Below, piece after piece: positions 12,758 to 22,699 of a stretch of DNA of 64,000 nucleotides (the first letter of the stretch is position 1; the number at the start of each line of letters is the position of its first letter). The notes under the pieces were generated by a model. The model was not told where the DNA came from and ran no database searches. It was given only the letters and a program-made list of their open reading frames with translations. The DNA is from Paragorgia papillata (lineage: Eukaryota > Cnidaria > Anthozoa > Scleralcyonacea > Coralliidae), in NCBI GenBank assembly GCA_035771165.1, contig JAWNZC010000322.1, positions 7,302,501 to 7,366,500 on the forward strand, in the 5' to 3' direction. The position numbers were made by a program, and so were the translations under genes.

Positions 12758-13016
12758 CCCTGGTCCCAGAGGTTCTACGCCGCCCGTCCCCCCCCCCGAA
12801 TGCTGAAAGCGGCGAGAGAACCTCTGGTCGAAGACGCCACCAATCAACAGATTTCTTAGCCAATCAGAAAATGGGGTCAAGATCTGACCCTAGCGACTTC
12901 ATTGGCTCGGAGCGATCAAAGAAACGGCCAGTTCGACCAGAGGTTCTCTCGCCGTTTTCAGCATTCGGGGGGGGGGGGGGGGGGGAGCGGGCGGCGTAGA
13001 ACCTCTGGAACCAGGG
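12758..13016. mobile_element. MITE with about 75-bp inverted arms, TA duplication
   Basis: The ends CCCTGGTCCCAGAGGTTC and GAACCTCTGGAACCAGGG are inverted, and pairing continues inward through a poly-C/poly-G stretch to AGAGAACCTCTGGTC. TA flanks both sides (12756-12757, 13017-13018). The 259-bp element has no coding potential. Its long G tract (12967-12985) is part of the right arm. Confidence 0.85.
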
Positions 13017-13148
13017 TACATTTCTGGCGAATGACGGCAACAAATATGAAATATCCAGCACATGTCGCAAATCAACGTAGTTTTTGAAATAGATCTAATT
13101 TACAACAACCTTCTAGCTGTACCAGGACGGGCGAAGTTCAAATTATTC

Positions 13149-13199
13149 ACGTGACCAAATACTCCAAGATCGCTTGGAGTATTTTGGAATCACGTGACC
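13149..13199. repeat. Short palindrome
   Basis: CACGTGACCAAATACTCCAAG, then ATCG, then the complement CTTGGAGTATTTTGG with CACGTG after it. It is a compact hairpin of about 50 bp. Its role is unknown; it may be a MITE fragment. The surrounding 13020-13680 shows no gene. Confidence 0.6.
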
Positions 13200-13687
13200 A
13201 GCCTTTGTCGCAAATTTTGTCTGCGCTGTTAAAAAATATCGCGGGCTCATCGTGTTTGTAATCGTCTGTGGCGAAATTTTGAAAATGTGTAGAAGGTATA
13301 TATGACGACCAAGATATCTTCAAGATTTACTAACAATCTGTCGGGGAACCAGAGTTTTAAACTATGTTGTCCAATTAGTGGAGACACTGACGTTCTTCTG
13401 ATAGGTGAAAGAAGACATTTTAGCCAGGAAGGTGTATAAATATCGAAGATGAAGTGATGGTACGAAGAAGCCGCATTGGAGTCAAATGGATAGCGAATGT
13501 TTGATCGACTATAAACTCAAAATTTGCCTTCTTCTCCAAACTTTAAATGCTGGTTTCATTTTATTCCATTACTGCTTTTGATATCTGAGATCGAGGTATT
13601 TCGTAATGGGAAAATTGTACAAAGTGGGTAAATTATGTATTTATTCCATTCATCCGACGACTTGTTTACTAGTTAGTGCATACCTAC

Positions 13688-13785
13688 CAAGTCTCACGCC
13701 TTGGGCGTGTGACACACGCCTCAGCATTAATTCTCACGCTCACACGCTGGACATAAGTGATCTCACGCCTCAGCTTTGTTTGTAG
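13688..13785. repeat. CTCACGC tandem-like repeat
   Basis: Irregular repeats of (T)CTCACGCCT, CACACGC and CTCAGC occur over about 100 bp, alternating with inverted GGCGTGTG. It is a short decayed minisatellite or part of a MITE. Confidence 0.5.
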
Positions 13786-14031
13786 AGCTCCGAGCTTATT
13801 TACTACTTAACGCTTGAAATCCTGCTAAAAACGAATTAAATCTTATTCGTAATCCTCAAATGTATACAATCACTCAGGAAAATTAATATTTAAATGTGAC
13901 CGCAGGTTTTCCGAGTCAGTGAGTCGCGCGTATGCCTCGCAGAGGCTTGCCGCAGTCTATAAAGAATGGGGGCTCAGCTCTGAGAAAGAGATTTCCACAA
14001 AAAGTATGGCTGACATTGGAGGACTGGCTAT

Positions 14032-14222
14032 CGCGCCATTAAAATCATGTTTTTTAAATTCTTCACAAATGTGCTGTCAGAATGTGGGAAGTGCCGTTTC
14101 AGAGATCCAAATTTTATGCAGTATAGGACAAAATGCGCTATTAAAATCACGTTTTAAAATATTAAAATTCTTCACAAATAGCTGTCAGAATGCGGGAGAT
14201 ACCGTTTCAGAGATCCAAATTT
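14032..14222. repeat. Tandem duplication of about 90 bp
   Basis: GCGC(C/T)ATTAAAATCA(T/C)G, then TTCTTCACAAAT, then GCTGTCAGAATG(T/C)GGGA, then CCGTTTCAGAGATCCAAATTT appears twice, starting near 14032 and near 14132. The overlapping open frame 13919-14341 is not supported as a gene. Confidence 0.7.
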
Positions 14223-14750
14223 CAATTCCCTTCCCGCTCCGCCCTCGCGTATCTTCGGAGAGTATTCGGCTCGTTCGTCGGGGGCTCATATTATCAGCGG
14301 TTTTGTCGAACTCGGCGATCAACTCGCACAAACTTAGGTAAGTAAAGTTTAGTTTATTTATAACAACTATCACATTCTAACATGCTCCCTTGCGCTACTA
14401 ATTTCATTGCAGTGGCGACATGCAAATATTGTCAATTCCTGCAAAATCTGCCCTTTTTCTCCAAAACGATTTTTGTGACTACCGCTGACTTGTCAGCGGT
14501 AGCCATAAAGGCTGATTTCCAGTCAGTGGAATAAATTCTGCGAGCGGATTATGATCTGCGCATGCGTAAATGACAACCTCTGACGTAGGGCAACGTAACA
14601 CAAGCGGAAAAGTTTCCATAGAGCGTACAAGAAAAACGTTGCCCACCGTTCTACATTTTCCGCTCTCCGAGCAGCGGAAAATTATTTAGACCAATCAATT
14701 GCTTCTTGAAGACACCTTCGCTCTTCAGGTTTTTTTATTTTGGAAAGAAA

Positions 14751-16649
14751 ATGGCCGAAAATTCAACTGCAAAGGCGTTATGCGATATAGAAGAGCTGAG
14801 AACCATGCTATTATCACAACAAAGTCAAAAAAACAGTACGATTGACATTAGTGCTCTTGAAAACTGGATTCAAGCCAGTCCGAGCATATACCAAACAGAA
14901 GCAAATGAGCAAGACGAAGCCGGTGGAGGTATAAACAATGAAGATTTCGATGGTATTATCCAGCACCAAGTTGTCGGTGGCGGTCAGAATGTGATAGAAG
15001 GTATTCATACCCACATTGCAGAAGAAACAGCACTTGATAATCCTGAAAAAGCAACAGCACTTGATATAAATCCTGAAGAATACAGCGTCGAATGTTTTAT
15101 CGAGGAAGTAAAAAGTCGCCCTTGCCTTTGGAACACATCCTTGAGAGTTTACAAGGAGGCACATCGGAAAAGAATCGCTTGGGAAGAAATTGCAAAGAAA
15201 TTTGGCAGAGATGGTTAGTTGCAATGGTTAAATATAAGCGTTTTGTGCAGATTTTTCACATTCTAGTTCTATCAAATTAATATGTTTAAACTATATCTAT
15301 GGGCGAATTGTTACCCTACCTTCAACTTTTTTTCAGTTATTTTGGGAGAATATTAAGTTATAAAACATGTATACTAAATCAAAAATAATAATAAAAATAA
15401 CAATAATGATAACGATAATAACATGATAACGATAATGATAATAATAATGATGGTAATAATAATAATAATAACTAGAGGGTAGTCAGAGACTGCATATACC
15501 TCCACCAGTGGGTTATTAGAGGTGTTTAAAAAGAAAACGAGCCATCCTGTTAAGCTTCACAAGCGATGTTAAATCCCATATCACATGACTAGACATTGAT
15601 TAACCATCTTATCTCATGACTCACCCACAATGAAATTGAGTTTTTTTATTGAGAAAGAATCGTTGAAAGTTAGAACTTGAAAATTACTGAACCAAGTTAA
15701 AGAACAACAAAAAATACTTGGAAAAAATAATTGGAACAATGAATTGTAGGTGTGTCATGAGATAATTGAAAGTTACAAAGGTAATTGAAAATTTATACTA
15801 ATATACATGTAATATTCATATTTATATTAAAAGGAAATTGTCAATGTTAAAAATAGATACAGGCACAAGCATGTATGTAGGACGGTACAACTAAAAACTA
15901 AAATCATGCATAGTGTGCACTTTCACACAAATGTTCTTTGGTTAGTTCTTTGGTTAGTCAAATGCTCTTTGGTATTCTGTGTTTTCAAATCTATTTTAAT
16001 TGTACAGTATGATAATTTATTTCAATTTAATTCTATTTTAATTGTACAGTATTGTAAATATTTTTAATATTTTATCATATATGTTTTGTTTTCCTAGTTG
16101 ATTTTCTTAAGACTCAGTGGAAGTATTTGAAGGACAATTTAAAACGATGTCTTGATAGGCGTAAGAAGGAAATGAGGTCTGGTTCTGCTGCATGTAAAAC
16201 CTCAAGATGCAAGTATTTTGAAAACCTCCTCTTTCTTCAAGATAAAATTGCAAACAGAGCAATATAAATCTTGATTTTGATCTATCAGCAAGCTCGTCAC
16301 TTCTTGAAGCACAGCCTGCCTTTGCTAAAAAAGATGAAGAAACACCATCTCCCATTAAAAGAAAATCGGTGGATGGTACTGAATGTTCTTATGGAAGAAA
16401 AAAACAGTGAGTAGAAGTAGGAGAGCTAGTGACCAAGTTGATACAATGCTGATTAAAGCATTGAAAGACTTGGACAAACCAACAACAGAAGAAATGCCCA
16501 AACCTGCAGAATATAGTGATTGTGATACTTTATTTTGCCAAAGCTTAATCCCTACTTTAAAAGCTTTGGGTACTAAAGAAAATATGAAAGCAAAGATGCA
16601 AATCCAACAAGTACTTTTCGCTTTGACATTTCCAGATTCTACAGAGTAG
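14751..16649 (+). pseudogene. Harbinger-associated MADF/Myb-like DNA-binding protein, two exons, frameshifted
   Basis: The ATG at 14751 opens an acidic N-terminal region. The MADF-like domain begins at EEYSVECFIEEVKSRPCLWN and continues IAWEEIAKKFG (about residues 120-155). A phase-1 donor (GATG|GTTAGT) ends exon 1 at 15213, and an acceptor TTTTCCTAG starts exon 2 at 16098. There the domain is completed by DFLKTQWKYLKDNLKRCLDRRKK. After NLLFLQDKIANRA the frame meets a stop near 16267. Coding clearly continues in two other frames, through a basic linker to a BESS-like C-terminus (16383-16649). In active Harbinger elements this protein helps carry the transposase to DNA and the nucleus. The frameshifts indicate a dead copy. 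The start choice rests on the first ATG after the 5' end. Confidence 0.75.
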
Positions 16650-16950
16650 AAATGTTTTATTAAAATTGTTTTGTTGTATAAAATTGTTTTATTTATTATC
16701 TGTTTTATTTAAATAAAATAAATAAAAATAATAAATTTATAAGTTATTCAATATGTTCAAAATGGTTATTAATTAATAATAATATTCCATGGAAGGAACT
16801 ATTTTTAACACAGCCAATTACAGATGTTAAAACATTTATTAATTTGTCAATACATTTAATTACATTTGGCTTGTAAAAATTCTATATTTATATTCATTAT
16901 TTGCATTCATTATTTATATTCATTATTTATACACCACTGTTATACTTTAT

Positions 16951-17925
16951 TTATTCAGTTCAATTAAATTTAAATCAAAATGTTCGGTCAAATGGATTTT
17001 TAATCTTAGTGCAATGTCTCTTTGCCATGGAACTGCTCCCACAGGGCTATTGAAATACTTCCTGTATTTTTCTCGCACTTCCCTTGCACTATCAGAGTAA
17101 TTGTTGGATCCAGCACGACCAACTGAAACTAGGCCAGCATTTGACTGGGTATCTCTTCGCCAGTCACCAGCATGAAGTGAACCACTTGCATCAACATCAG
17201 TATAACCAGCTGGGCAGTAATTGTAACTGCTTTTCAGTGTGTGATCTGATTGCCATCAGGTAATTATGTAAAGCAACCACAGTTCTGGTAATAGAATTTG
17301 CAGTTGTCTCTTTTGCAATTATTGGCATTCTAAAGATTCTGAATCTTGATGTGGCAATACCAAATGTGCATGTTCTCGATAATTCGGCGTGCTCTTGATA
17401 GCCGATAGTTAAAGATTCTCTTGGTAACATCACTCTGATTGCCTGGATAGGGTTTCATCATATAGCTTTTAAGTGGAAATGCATCATCACCAACAAAGAC
17501 AAAAGGAACTTCAATTTCAGAGGAGGGCAGCTTTTCACTTGCAGGAAAACCAAGTAATTGATTGTTGATTGCAAAGCCTAGCTTACTGTTACTATAAACA
17601 CCCCCATCGCTCTGTCTCCCAGCGTCTCCCACATCAACTAGGGTAAATCGGTAATTCCCATCACAAACAGCCATTAAAACGATACTGAATGTCTTTTTGT
17701 AATTAAAAAGCTCAGACCCAGACCTGGGGGGTGCTTGGATAACGAAATGTTTACCATCTATGGCACCAATACAACCAGGGAAGTTCCACTTTTCTGCAAA
17801 GTCTCTCGATATGGCTTTCCACTCAGTTGCAGTTTTAGGAACAGGTAAAAATCCCTTTTCAACAAGAACATCCCAAATGGTCGTGGTTGTCTCCTTGATA
17901 AATTCCACTGACTGGAAATCAGCCT
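16951..17925 (-). pseudogene. Harbinger DDE transposase, N-truncated and frameshifted
   Basis: The minus strand encodes the catalytic part of a DDE_Tnp_4-type transposase. The first catalytic Asp lies in GAIDGKHFVI, the second in VGDDAFPLKSYMM, and the Glu in RARRIIEN. A frameshift lies between IIEN and the following FGIATSRFRIFR, after which the frame stays readable through RTVVALHNYLM. Another break near 17210 precedes the C-terminal part, which ends at a stop at 16951. The N-terminal third (helix-turn-helix region) is absent: the reading frame begins inside the right terminal inverted repeat. The role in the family is cutting and pasting at TWA targets. The product here would be inactive. 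Confidence 0.85.
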
Positions 17926-17939
17926 TAATCAAACAGATC

Positions 17940-18612
17940 AGCCTTAATCAAACAAGGGCAAACACAGAGCGAGCGCATAAGTACTGGCTGAGTACCTCAG
18001 ACAATCCTGGCCAAACGCATCTGAATGGTCCACACAGCTAAAATTACTTCCGGCCTTACCGAGGAACTTTGGCTGAAGAGTGAAGACTGAAGAGTGGAGC
18101 TTTTGTGAGACGTTTTGTTTACTGTTTTTAAATTAAACTTGCCGCTTTCCAAACGTCGAATTTGTCTTTTTCAAGTGTAACACATCATTTTGAGTAGAAA
18201 GACGGAAAAATTACGCCTTCAATAAGTCGAAACAAAACTAAGGTGAGGAAAAACCGTACGAAAAACACCAAAACAATTATGCGACAGAAACTGTACGAAG
18301 ACATCTGAAACTTAGTTCCTTTTATGCAACAAAAATAATGCGTATATTAAGCTATGCTATCGAAAACAATTAGTACAGCAATGGGCACAGACAATGTATG
18401 AGTATATGTACATGTAGTTGAAACTTATTGTTCTTTAGTAGGTCTCCAGTTTCCTATTAAAATGAAAACATGTTTTGGACAAATGTTCGAGCGTGCGGAA
18501 ATATGTCAACACAAAGAGCAAAAACAGTTTTAATAGTGACGAAAGATTTTAGCAACAAACTTTGATATTAAATTAACTCCTATCTGCAGAACTGTCCGGT
18601 TTTAAAGCATGC
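17940..18612. other. No gene recognised between Harbinger and Polinton elements
   Basis: CAGCCTTAATCAAACA is repeated directly at 17920 and 17939, just at the Harbinger border. The rest is A+T-rich DNA without convincing coding sequence. Confidence 0.5.
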
Positions 18613-18618
18613 AGCCGG

Positions 18619-18820
18619 AGTAGTAGAGAGCGGGGCTTAATGGACCCCCTTTATGCAGGAATAGCTCATTAGCATGTTGTGTTAGCCTTAATAATTCATG
18701 AGTTATGAATAATCAATGAGTTATGAATAATCAATGAGTCGGATTTTCCCGAAGAGATAACGAAGCATTTCCGAGTCCGATAAAACGCCGAGTGCTTGTT
18801 AAGATTACGTCATTTTAAAC
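18619..18820 (+). repeat. Left terminus of the Polinton-like element
   Basis: The outer 45 bp match the right end perfectly. Further in, around 18664-18695, the two ends differ. The right end has a longer TAATAATTCATGAGTTATGAAT hairpin (about 28260-28315), and the left has AGCTCATTAGCATGTTGTG instead. After that, the ATGAATAATCAATGAGTT direct repeats and the rest of the arm match again. This terminal block precedes the first gene. Confidence 0.8.
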
Positions 18821-18823
18821 ACG

Positions 18824-19189
18824 ATGGCCGAACAAACAATTTGGGCTGAATTGCGGGAAAACAATATCGATATAGAGAAAGATACGTTATGTTTTTACAT
18901 GAATAGATGCCTTAGAGAGCATGGTGAATTGTATGAGAGCATTATCGACCAAATTAACAGAGATAACTTGCCGAGTAACTTGTATACTATTTATCAAGAG
19001 ATGGATCTTGTGAATTTCGGGAGAATTATTGCTTATTTGACTCTAGTGTTGAAAGTGAGCGATTATTGCGACACCGAAACACTTCGCCAAGCCATTAAAA
19101 GAACTGCCAAAGATTTTAGGCGAATTGACTTGCAGAAATACAAAATAAAACACTCGTGGATACACAGGTTGATTAGATTCCTAACATAA
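18824..19189 (+). CDS. Bcl-2-like protein (putative apoptosis inhibitor), left arm
   Basis: A 121-residue all-helical-looking protein starting at the first gene position inside the terminus (ATG 18824). VNFGRIIAYLTLVL (about residues 62-76) closely resembles the BH1 motif of Bcl-2 proteins (V-N-W-G-R-I-x-A). SWIHRLIRFLT at the C-terminus occupies the place of BH2. There is no C-terminal membrane anchor, and the protein is shorter than cellular Bcl-2 (about 200 residues), as is common for viral versions. Bcl-2-like genes are, as I recall, reported in related animal adinto/Polinton viruses, where they would delay death of the infected cell. The right-arm copy (27874-28149) has a nonsense change. 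Identification is by motif only. Confidence 0.55.
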   Translation: MAEQTIWAELRENNIDIEKDTLCFYMNRCLREHGELYESIIDQINRDNLPSNLYTIYQEMDLVNFGRIIAYLTLVLKVSDYCDTETLRQAIKRTAKDFRRIDLQKYKIKHSWIHRLIRFLT

Positions 19190-19325
19190 CTGTTGTGAGG
19201 GATGTTAGAGCGTTGCTAAGGCGAATTTGAATATTAATCGACAAGTTTGGGCGATAAAAGTCATTAAAAATCGATTAAACGAAGTCATTAATATTAGGAA
19301 ATGGTAAATACAGGTTGACATTTCA

Positions 19326-19514
19326 ATGGATTCCGACCTGATTGAGATTTTAAATTTGCGCGAGAGAAAGATTGAATGTACACTTTTAACATGCTATGTT
19401 GAGGAAATATCGTTAAACATTGTGGGAGACCTTACTTCGTCTGTTCTGAACGAGAGAATCCCTGCACGTTTTGGCAATTGGGGATGTCTTCGAGAGTCCA
19501 AAGCCTTTGTGTAA
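19326..19514 (+). CDS. Small hypothetical ORF, left arm
   Basis: Sixty-two codons beginning with ATG. The protein is rich in Leu and Ile, has two cysteines near its middle, and carries no recognised motif. It overlaps the start of the GRF-finger gene in another frame. It is preserved without stops in the right arm (27457-27645), but that proves little because the arms are about 99 per cent identical. Confidence 0.3.
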   Translation: MDSDLIEILNLRERKIECTLLTCYVEEISLNIVGDLTSSVLNERIPARFGNWGCLRESKAFV

Positions 19515-19779
19515 ACACGGAATGGTTTGCCGTACTCGTAAAGTTAAGAAAGAAGGGGACAACCAAGGTCGTCTGTTTTACTCGTGTCCTAACGAAAGAC
19601 AACACGCATGCGGATTCTTTGAATGGAAACCTACAGAGAGCTCGCCACGAATTTATAACATTGGGTGTCTTTTCAGCAGTCCATTACAATATCAATACAA
19701 GAACGCAGAAACGGGTGAATCCTTTACAAGTAGAAAGAGTACACTAGTGACTGAAGACATGTATAGTTTTGTATTCTAA
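19471..19779 (+). CDS. GRF-type zinc-finger protein, left arm
   Basis: A 102-residue protein. CKHGMVCRTRKVKKEGDNQG followed by RLFYSCPNERQHACGFFEW (about residues 14-52) has the C-x-H...C...C pattern and the aromatic FFEW end of a zf-GRF domain. That domain binds single-stranded DNA in topoisomerase III alpha, APE2 and others. GRF fingers occur as small proteins or fusions in giant viruses and Polinton relatives. The C-terminal half has no known domain. It lies between the Bcl-2-like gene and the integrase on the same strand. An intact duplicate lies at 27192-27500, with one Leu/Val difference near the finger. Confidence 0.7.
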   Translation: MAIGDVFESPKPLCKHGMVCRTRKVKKEGDNQGRLFYSCPNERQHACGFFEWKPTESSPRIYNIGCLFSSPLQYQYKNAETGESFTSRKSTLVTEDMYSFVF

Positions 19780-19976
19780 TTTAATATGTAATAAATATGT
19801 TTGCATTTATATCGTGTCGTTGACTTTTCTATGTTCATTTACTTCTAACCTTTGTCGCGTGAACATGACTTGCTGTGGAGGATTACCACAAATAGCCCTT
19901 CGTAATATTTTTCGAAAGATTCGCTGTATATCAGCGTGCTGTGGGGGGAAAATTGTGATACAGGCATCCGGATTAG

Positions 19977-20962
19977 ATGGCGGAACAGTACCTTCACGAT
20001 CTGTATTACAAGCCAAAAAGTCCGGCAAGTTTTGGCGGCGTAGATGCCTTATACCGTGTCGTAAGAAGTGACGGTAAATTCCAGATATCCCGAAACAAGA
20101 TAAAAACATGGCTTAGACAGCAAGATACCTATACTTTGCATAAACCCGTACGACATAATTTTAAGCGAAATCGTGTTATTGTTGGAGCGATGGACGAGGA
20201 GTGGGAGGCTGATCTAGTAATTATGGATTCGCTTAGTAAAACAAATAATGGTTATAAATACGTTTTAACTGTTATTGATGTACTGTCCAAATTTGCGTGG
20301 GTGGAACCATTAAAAACAAAGACTGCAGAGAGTCTGGTTAAAGCCTTTGAAAAGATACTAAAGAAAGGAAGGAAGCCTGAAACATTTCATACCGATAAAG
20401 GAACTGAATTTACCAACAAACGCTTTCAAAAGTTATTGAAGGACAAACATATTCGATTTTTTACAACACACAACGATACCAAGGCATCCATCGTTGAACG
20501 ATTTAACCGAACGTTAAAGGGGGAAATGTGGAAATATTTTACAGCAAAGAATACGTTGAAATATACCGATGTACTACAAAAATTAGTATATTCCTACAAC
20601 CATTCGAGACACCGTAGTATTGGGATGAGACCAGTTGATGTTACTCGAGAAAACGAGAGTATTGTATGGCAAAAACTGTATGGTGATGAGTCCAGCAAAC
20701 CCATCACATATAAATTCAGCATTGGTGACCAAGTTCGGATTAGCAAAGCAAGACGTACATTCAAGAAAGGCTACTTACCTAACTGGACCGAAGAGGTGTT
20801 CATCATCACGAAGCGAGTACCCAGACGACCGCCAGTGTACAAAGAGTAATTAAGTCACGCATGCATGGTAAACGTAAAGAGTATCTTGTAAAATGGTTAG
20901 GTCATCCAGAAGCTTTTAATTCCTGGGTACCACTCGATAATGTAAAAGATTTAACGAAATAA
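19977..20962 (+). pseudogene. Polinton-type retroviral integrase with chromodomain remnant, left arm
   Basis: From ATG 19977 the frame encodes an rve-type integrase: an N-terminal zinc-binding-like region with WLRQQDTYTLHKP, then the catalytic core with D in EADLVIMD, D in FHTDKGTEF and E in KASIVERFNR (about 33 residues between the last two by my count). The core is followed by a DNA-binding region (FSIGDQVRISK). The open frame stops at 20849. Directly after it, in another frame, lies EYLVKWLGHPEAFNSWVP (to 20962), a chromodomain end normally joined to this integrase. About 25 residues that usually link them are missing. The same deletion/shift is present in the right arm, so it predates the inverted duplication. 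The catalytic core looks intact. Confidence 0.9.
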
Positions 20963-21011
20963 AAATGTGTGTACCTTACAATTTGTGTTCATTTGTGTAT
21001 TGTTCTCCGAC

Positions 21012-21293
21012 ATGGCAACACAGTTTTATTTAACGCTTCCAAGCAATAGCTCTATGGAATATTTTCCAGATAATACTGTAGCAAATTTTAAAGTGAAGCT
21101 TGCTGAAACTATACAACTGACAGGTGACTGGGAAGTAGCTTTATCAGAGTTATATTATCCTCATACATGGAGCGCGATTCGAAAAGGTAATCAACAAACG
21201 TTTCTCTATAACGCTGGAACAAAATATGACGATACGGGTATTATCCCAGATGGCTACTATAACACCATTGCTGATCTGGTGCCTAAGATTTAA
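21012..21293 (+). pseudogene. Truncated probable virion protein (LPSNSS family), left arm
   Basis: ATG 21012 starts MATQFYLTLPSNSSMEYFPD, followed by LTGDWEVALSELYYPHTW. This N-terminal region recurs, as I recall, in cnidarian Polinton-type elements and is presumed structural; its exact function is not known to me. After about 94 residues the frame runs into the 21-bp minisatellite and stops at once, so most of the protein is lost. An upstream in-frame start at 20967 would add a hydrophobic leader (CTLQFVFICVLF) but probably is not used. The last 80 bp are duplicated at 22995-23074. Confidence 0.6.
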
Positions 21294-21476
21294 TGATTCA
21301 ATCTTAGGATTCAATGATTCATTCTTAGGATTCAATGATTCAGTCTTAGGATTCAATGATTCAATCTTAGGATTCAATGATTCAATCTTAGGATTCAATG
21401 ATTCAATCTTAGGATTCAATGATTCAATCTTAGGATTCAATGATTCAATCTCAGGATTCAATGATTCAATCTTATA
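21292..21476 (+). repeat. 21-bp minisatellite, array 1
   Basis: Nine copies of a 21-bp unit starting AATGATTCAATC, some with CATTC, CAGTC or CTCAGG variants. The array interrupts the LPSNSS gene and is followed by the ATPase gene. Because 21 is a multiple of three it stays open in several frames, but it is not a gene. Arrays 2, 3 and 4 of the same unit lie at 23076-23424, 23650-23880 and 25477-25680. Confidence 0.95.
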
Positions 21477-21509
21477 AAAAGCAGTTGCGTGAAAGAGTGA
21501 CATCAGTTT

Positions 21510-22277
21510 ATGATTGACAGTCACTGGATGAACATGTCTTACGTTTGTGAAGTCTGCGAAAAATCATTCGCTACATCAAGTAATCGTCTACGCCATATGA
21601 GATATTTTCATCATAAAAGGTCTATCAGTGATAGGGTAACAACATCTGCCCCATTTACTGCTATGACAACTACATTCACCCCTGAGAGTCAAAAAACGTA
21701 CTCGATACAACTGACACATCCGTTTGGACTCTTGGTCTCTGGAGGTACTAAGACAGGCAAGACAACGTTTGTGAAACAGTTATTGGCTTATGCTAAGATC
21801 ATGATCGACCCACCTCCGGAAAACATCGTGTATTTTTATACAGAGTATCAAGATACGTTCGGCGAAATAGAAACCTTAATTCCAGGGATTCAGTTTGTCC
21901 AAGGTTTGCCCCAATCGATGTTGGATAGCATTAACCCCCAAATAAAAAATTTGTTTATTATTGATGACATGATGGGGGAGAAAGATAGTATTATCGCGAA
22001 ATTATTTACTAAGAAATCCCACCATGGGAATCTCAGTGTAATTTATATCGTGCAAAACTTGTTTCATCAAAGCAAGGATCATCGTACCATTTCCCTTAAC
22101 GCTAGTTATCTCGTGTTAACCAAAAATGTTCGTGACGCGAGTCAAGTGACTCATCTGGCCAAACAGTTGTATCCTAGCAACACTACATTTTTCCAGCAAG
22201 CCTATCAGATGGCGACTAAAGAGCCGTATTCCTACTTATTTGTCGATCTCACTCCGACATGTCCCGACGAAATCTGA
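21510..22277 (+). pseudogene. FtsK/HerA-type genome-packaging ATPase with N-terminal C2H2 finger, left arm
   Basis: A typical C2H2 zinc finger opens the protein (CEVCEKSFATSSNRLRHMRYFHH, about residues 13-35; the positions are C-x2-C-x12-H-x5-H). A P-loop ATPase of the Polinton/adenovirus-like packaging class follows: Walker A GGTKTGKTTF (about 78-87), Walker B LFIIDDMMGE, and a YIVQNLFHQSKDHRTISLN segment characteristic of these ATPases. In the family it pumps DNA into capsids. A CGA-to-TGA change stops this copy at 22277, about 20 codons before the end seen in the right arm. The finger fusion is unusual. Starts at 21510, 21528 or 21534 are all possible. Confidence 0.85.
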
Positions 22278-22369
22278 GTAAGATCCGGGATCTTTCCGAC
22301 GGACACCCATTACGTGTACCATCCCAGAGTATAAAAGGGGCTGTTCAAGGACAATACGATCATTTGACA

Positions 22370-22699
22370 ATGTCTGCTTGTATAAGAAGGAACTGCGACG
22401 TTTTAAAAGTATTGGCAAAGTGTAATCCTCAACTGCGAAACGCAATTATAAAAACTGCCGACGACGATATATTAGAAGCCATTAGACAGTGTCTTTTGAA
22501 CGTGTGGTGTGAAACAATTAAGATTACTCCGAAAACAGCAAGGAAACTAGCCCCTTATAACGATCATATCAAGTTTGTTGCTGATAAACGTAATCCAGTA
22601 ATAAAAAGAAAGAAAGTTATTCTACAAGAAGGTGAAGGTTTTCTACCGTTTCTCTTAGTTCCTGTACTTGAACAACTGGCAAGTTTTTTAACCAAATAA
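22370..22699 (+). CDS. pX-like small virion protein, left arm
   Basis: Probable start MSACIRRNCDVLKVLAKC. A longer frame begins at 22259 but overlaps the ATPase end. The protein has an N-terminal helical half containing LRNAIIK and LLNVWCETI, a basic segment (KRNPVIKRKKVIL), and a hydrophobic C-terminal stretch GFLPFLLVPVLEQLASFL. This layout matches the small core-X/membrane-active proteins of adintoviruses and Polintons, which share the IRR/ILQ...GFLP pattern; homology is inferred from memory of the family. The stop overlaps the next start as TAATG, a compact viral arrangement. The right-arm copy is at 24251-24580. Confidence 0.6.
   Translation: MSACIRRNCDVLKVLAKCNPQLRNAIIKTADDDILEAIRQCLLNVWCETIKITPKTARKLAPYNDHIKFVADKRNPVIKRKKVILQEGEGFLPFLLVPVLEQLASFLTK

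Larger units (their letters stand above)
14509..17925. mobile_element. PIF/Harbinger DNA transposon (defective)
   Basis: Perfect 24-bp terminal inverted repeats (14509-14532 and 17902-17925, starting AGGCTGATTTCCAG) lie between TAA copies at 14506-14508 and 17926-17928. That is the 3-bp TWA target site of Harbinger elements. Inside are the two genes of the superfamily in convergent order: a MADF/Myb-like DNA-binding gene (+) and a DDE transposase (-). The right inverted repeat runs straight into the middle of the transposase reading frame, so the N-terminal third of the transposase has been deleted. Both genes also carry frameshifts. The element can therefore move only with help. Confidence 0.88.

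Noticed and set aside
13919..14341. 140-codon plus-strand frame
   Set aside because: Spans a 90-bp tandem duplication and has no domain; composition is that of non-coding DNA.
21226..21477. Repeated-heptad protein (GFNDSIL / ESLNPKI)
   Set aside because: Comes from the 21-bp minisatellite, a multiple of three; the array interrupts genes and varies in length, so it is not a structural repeat protein.
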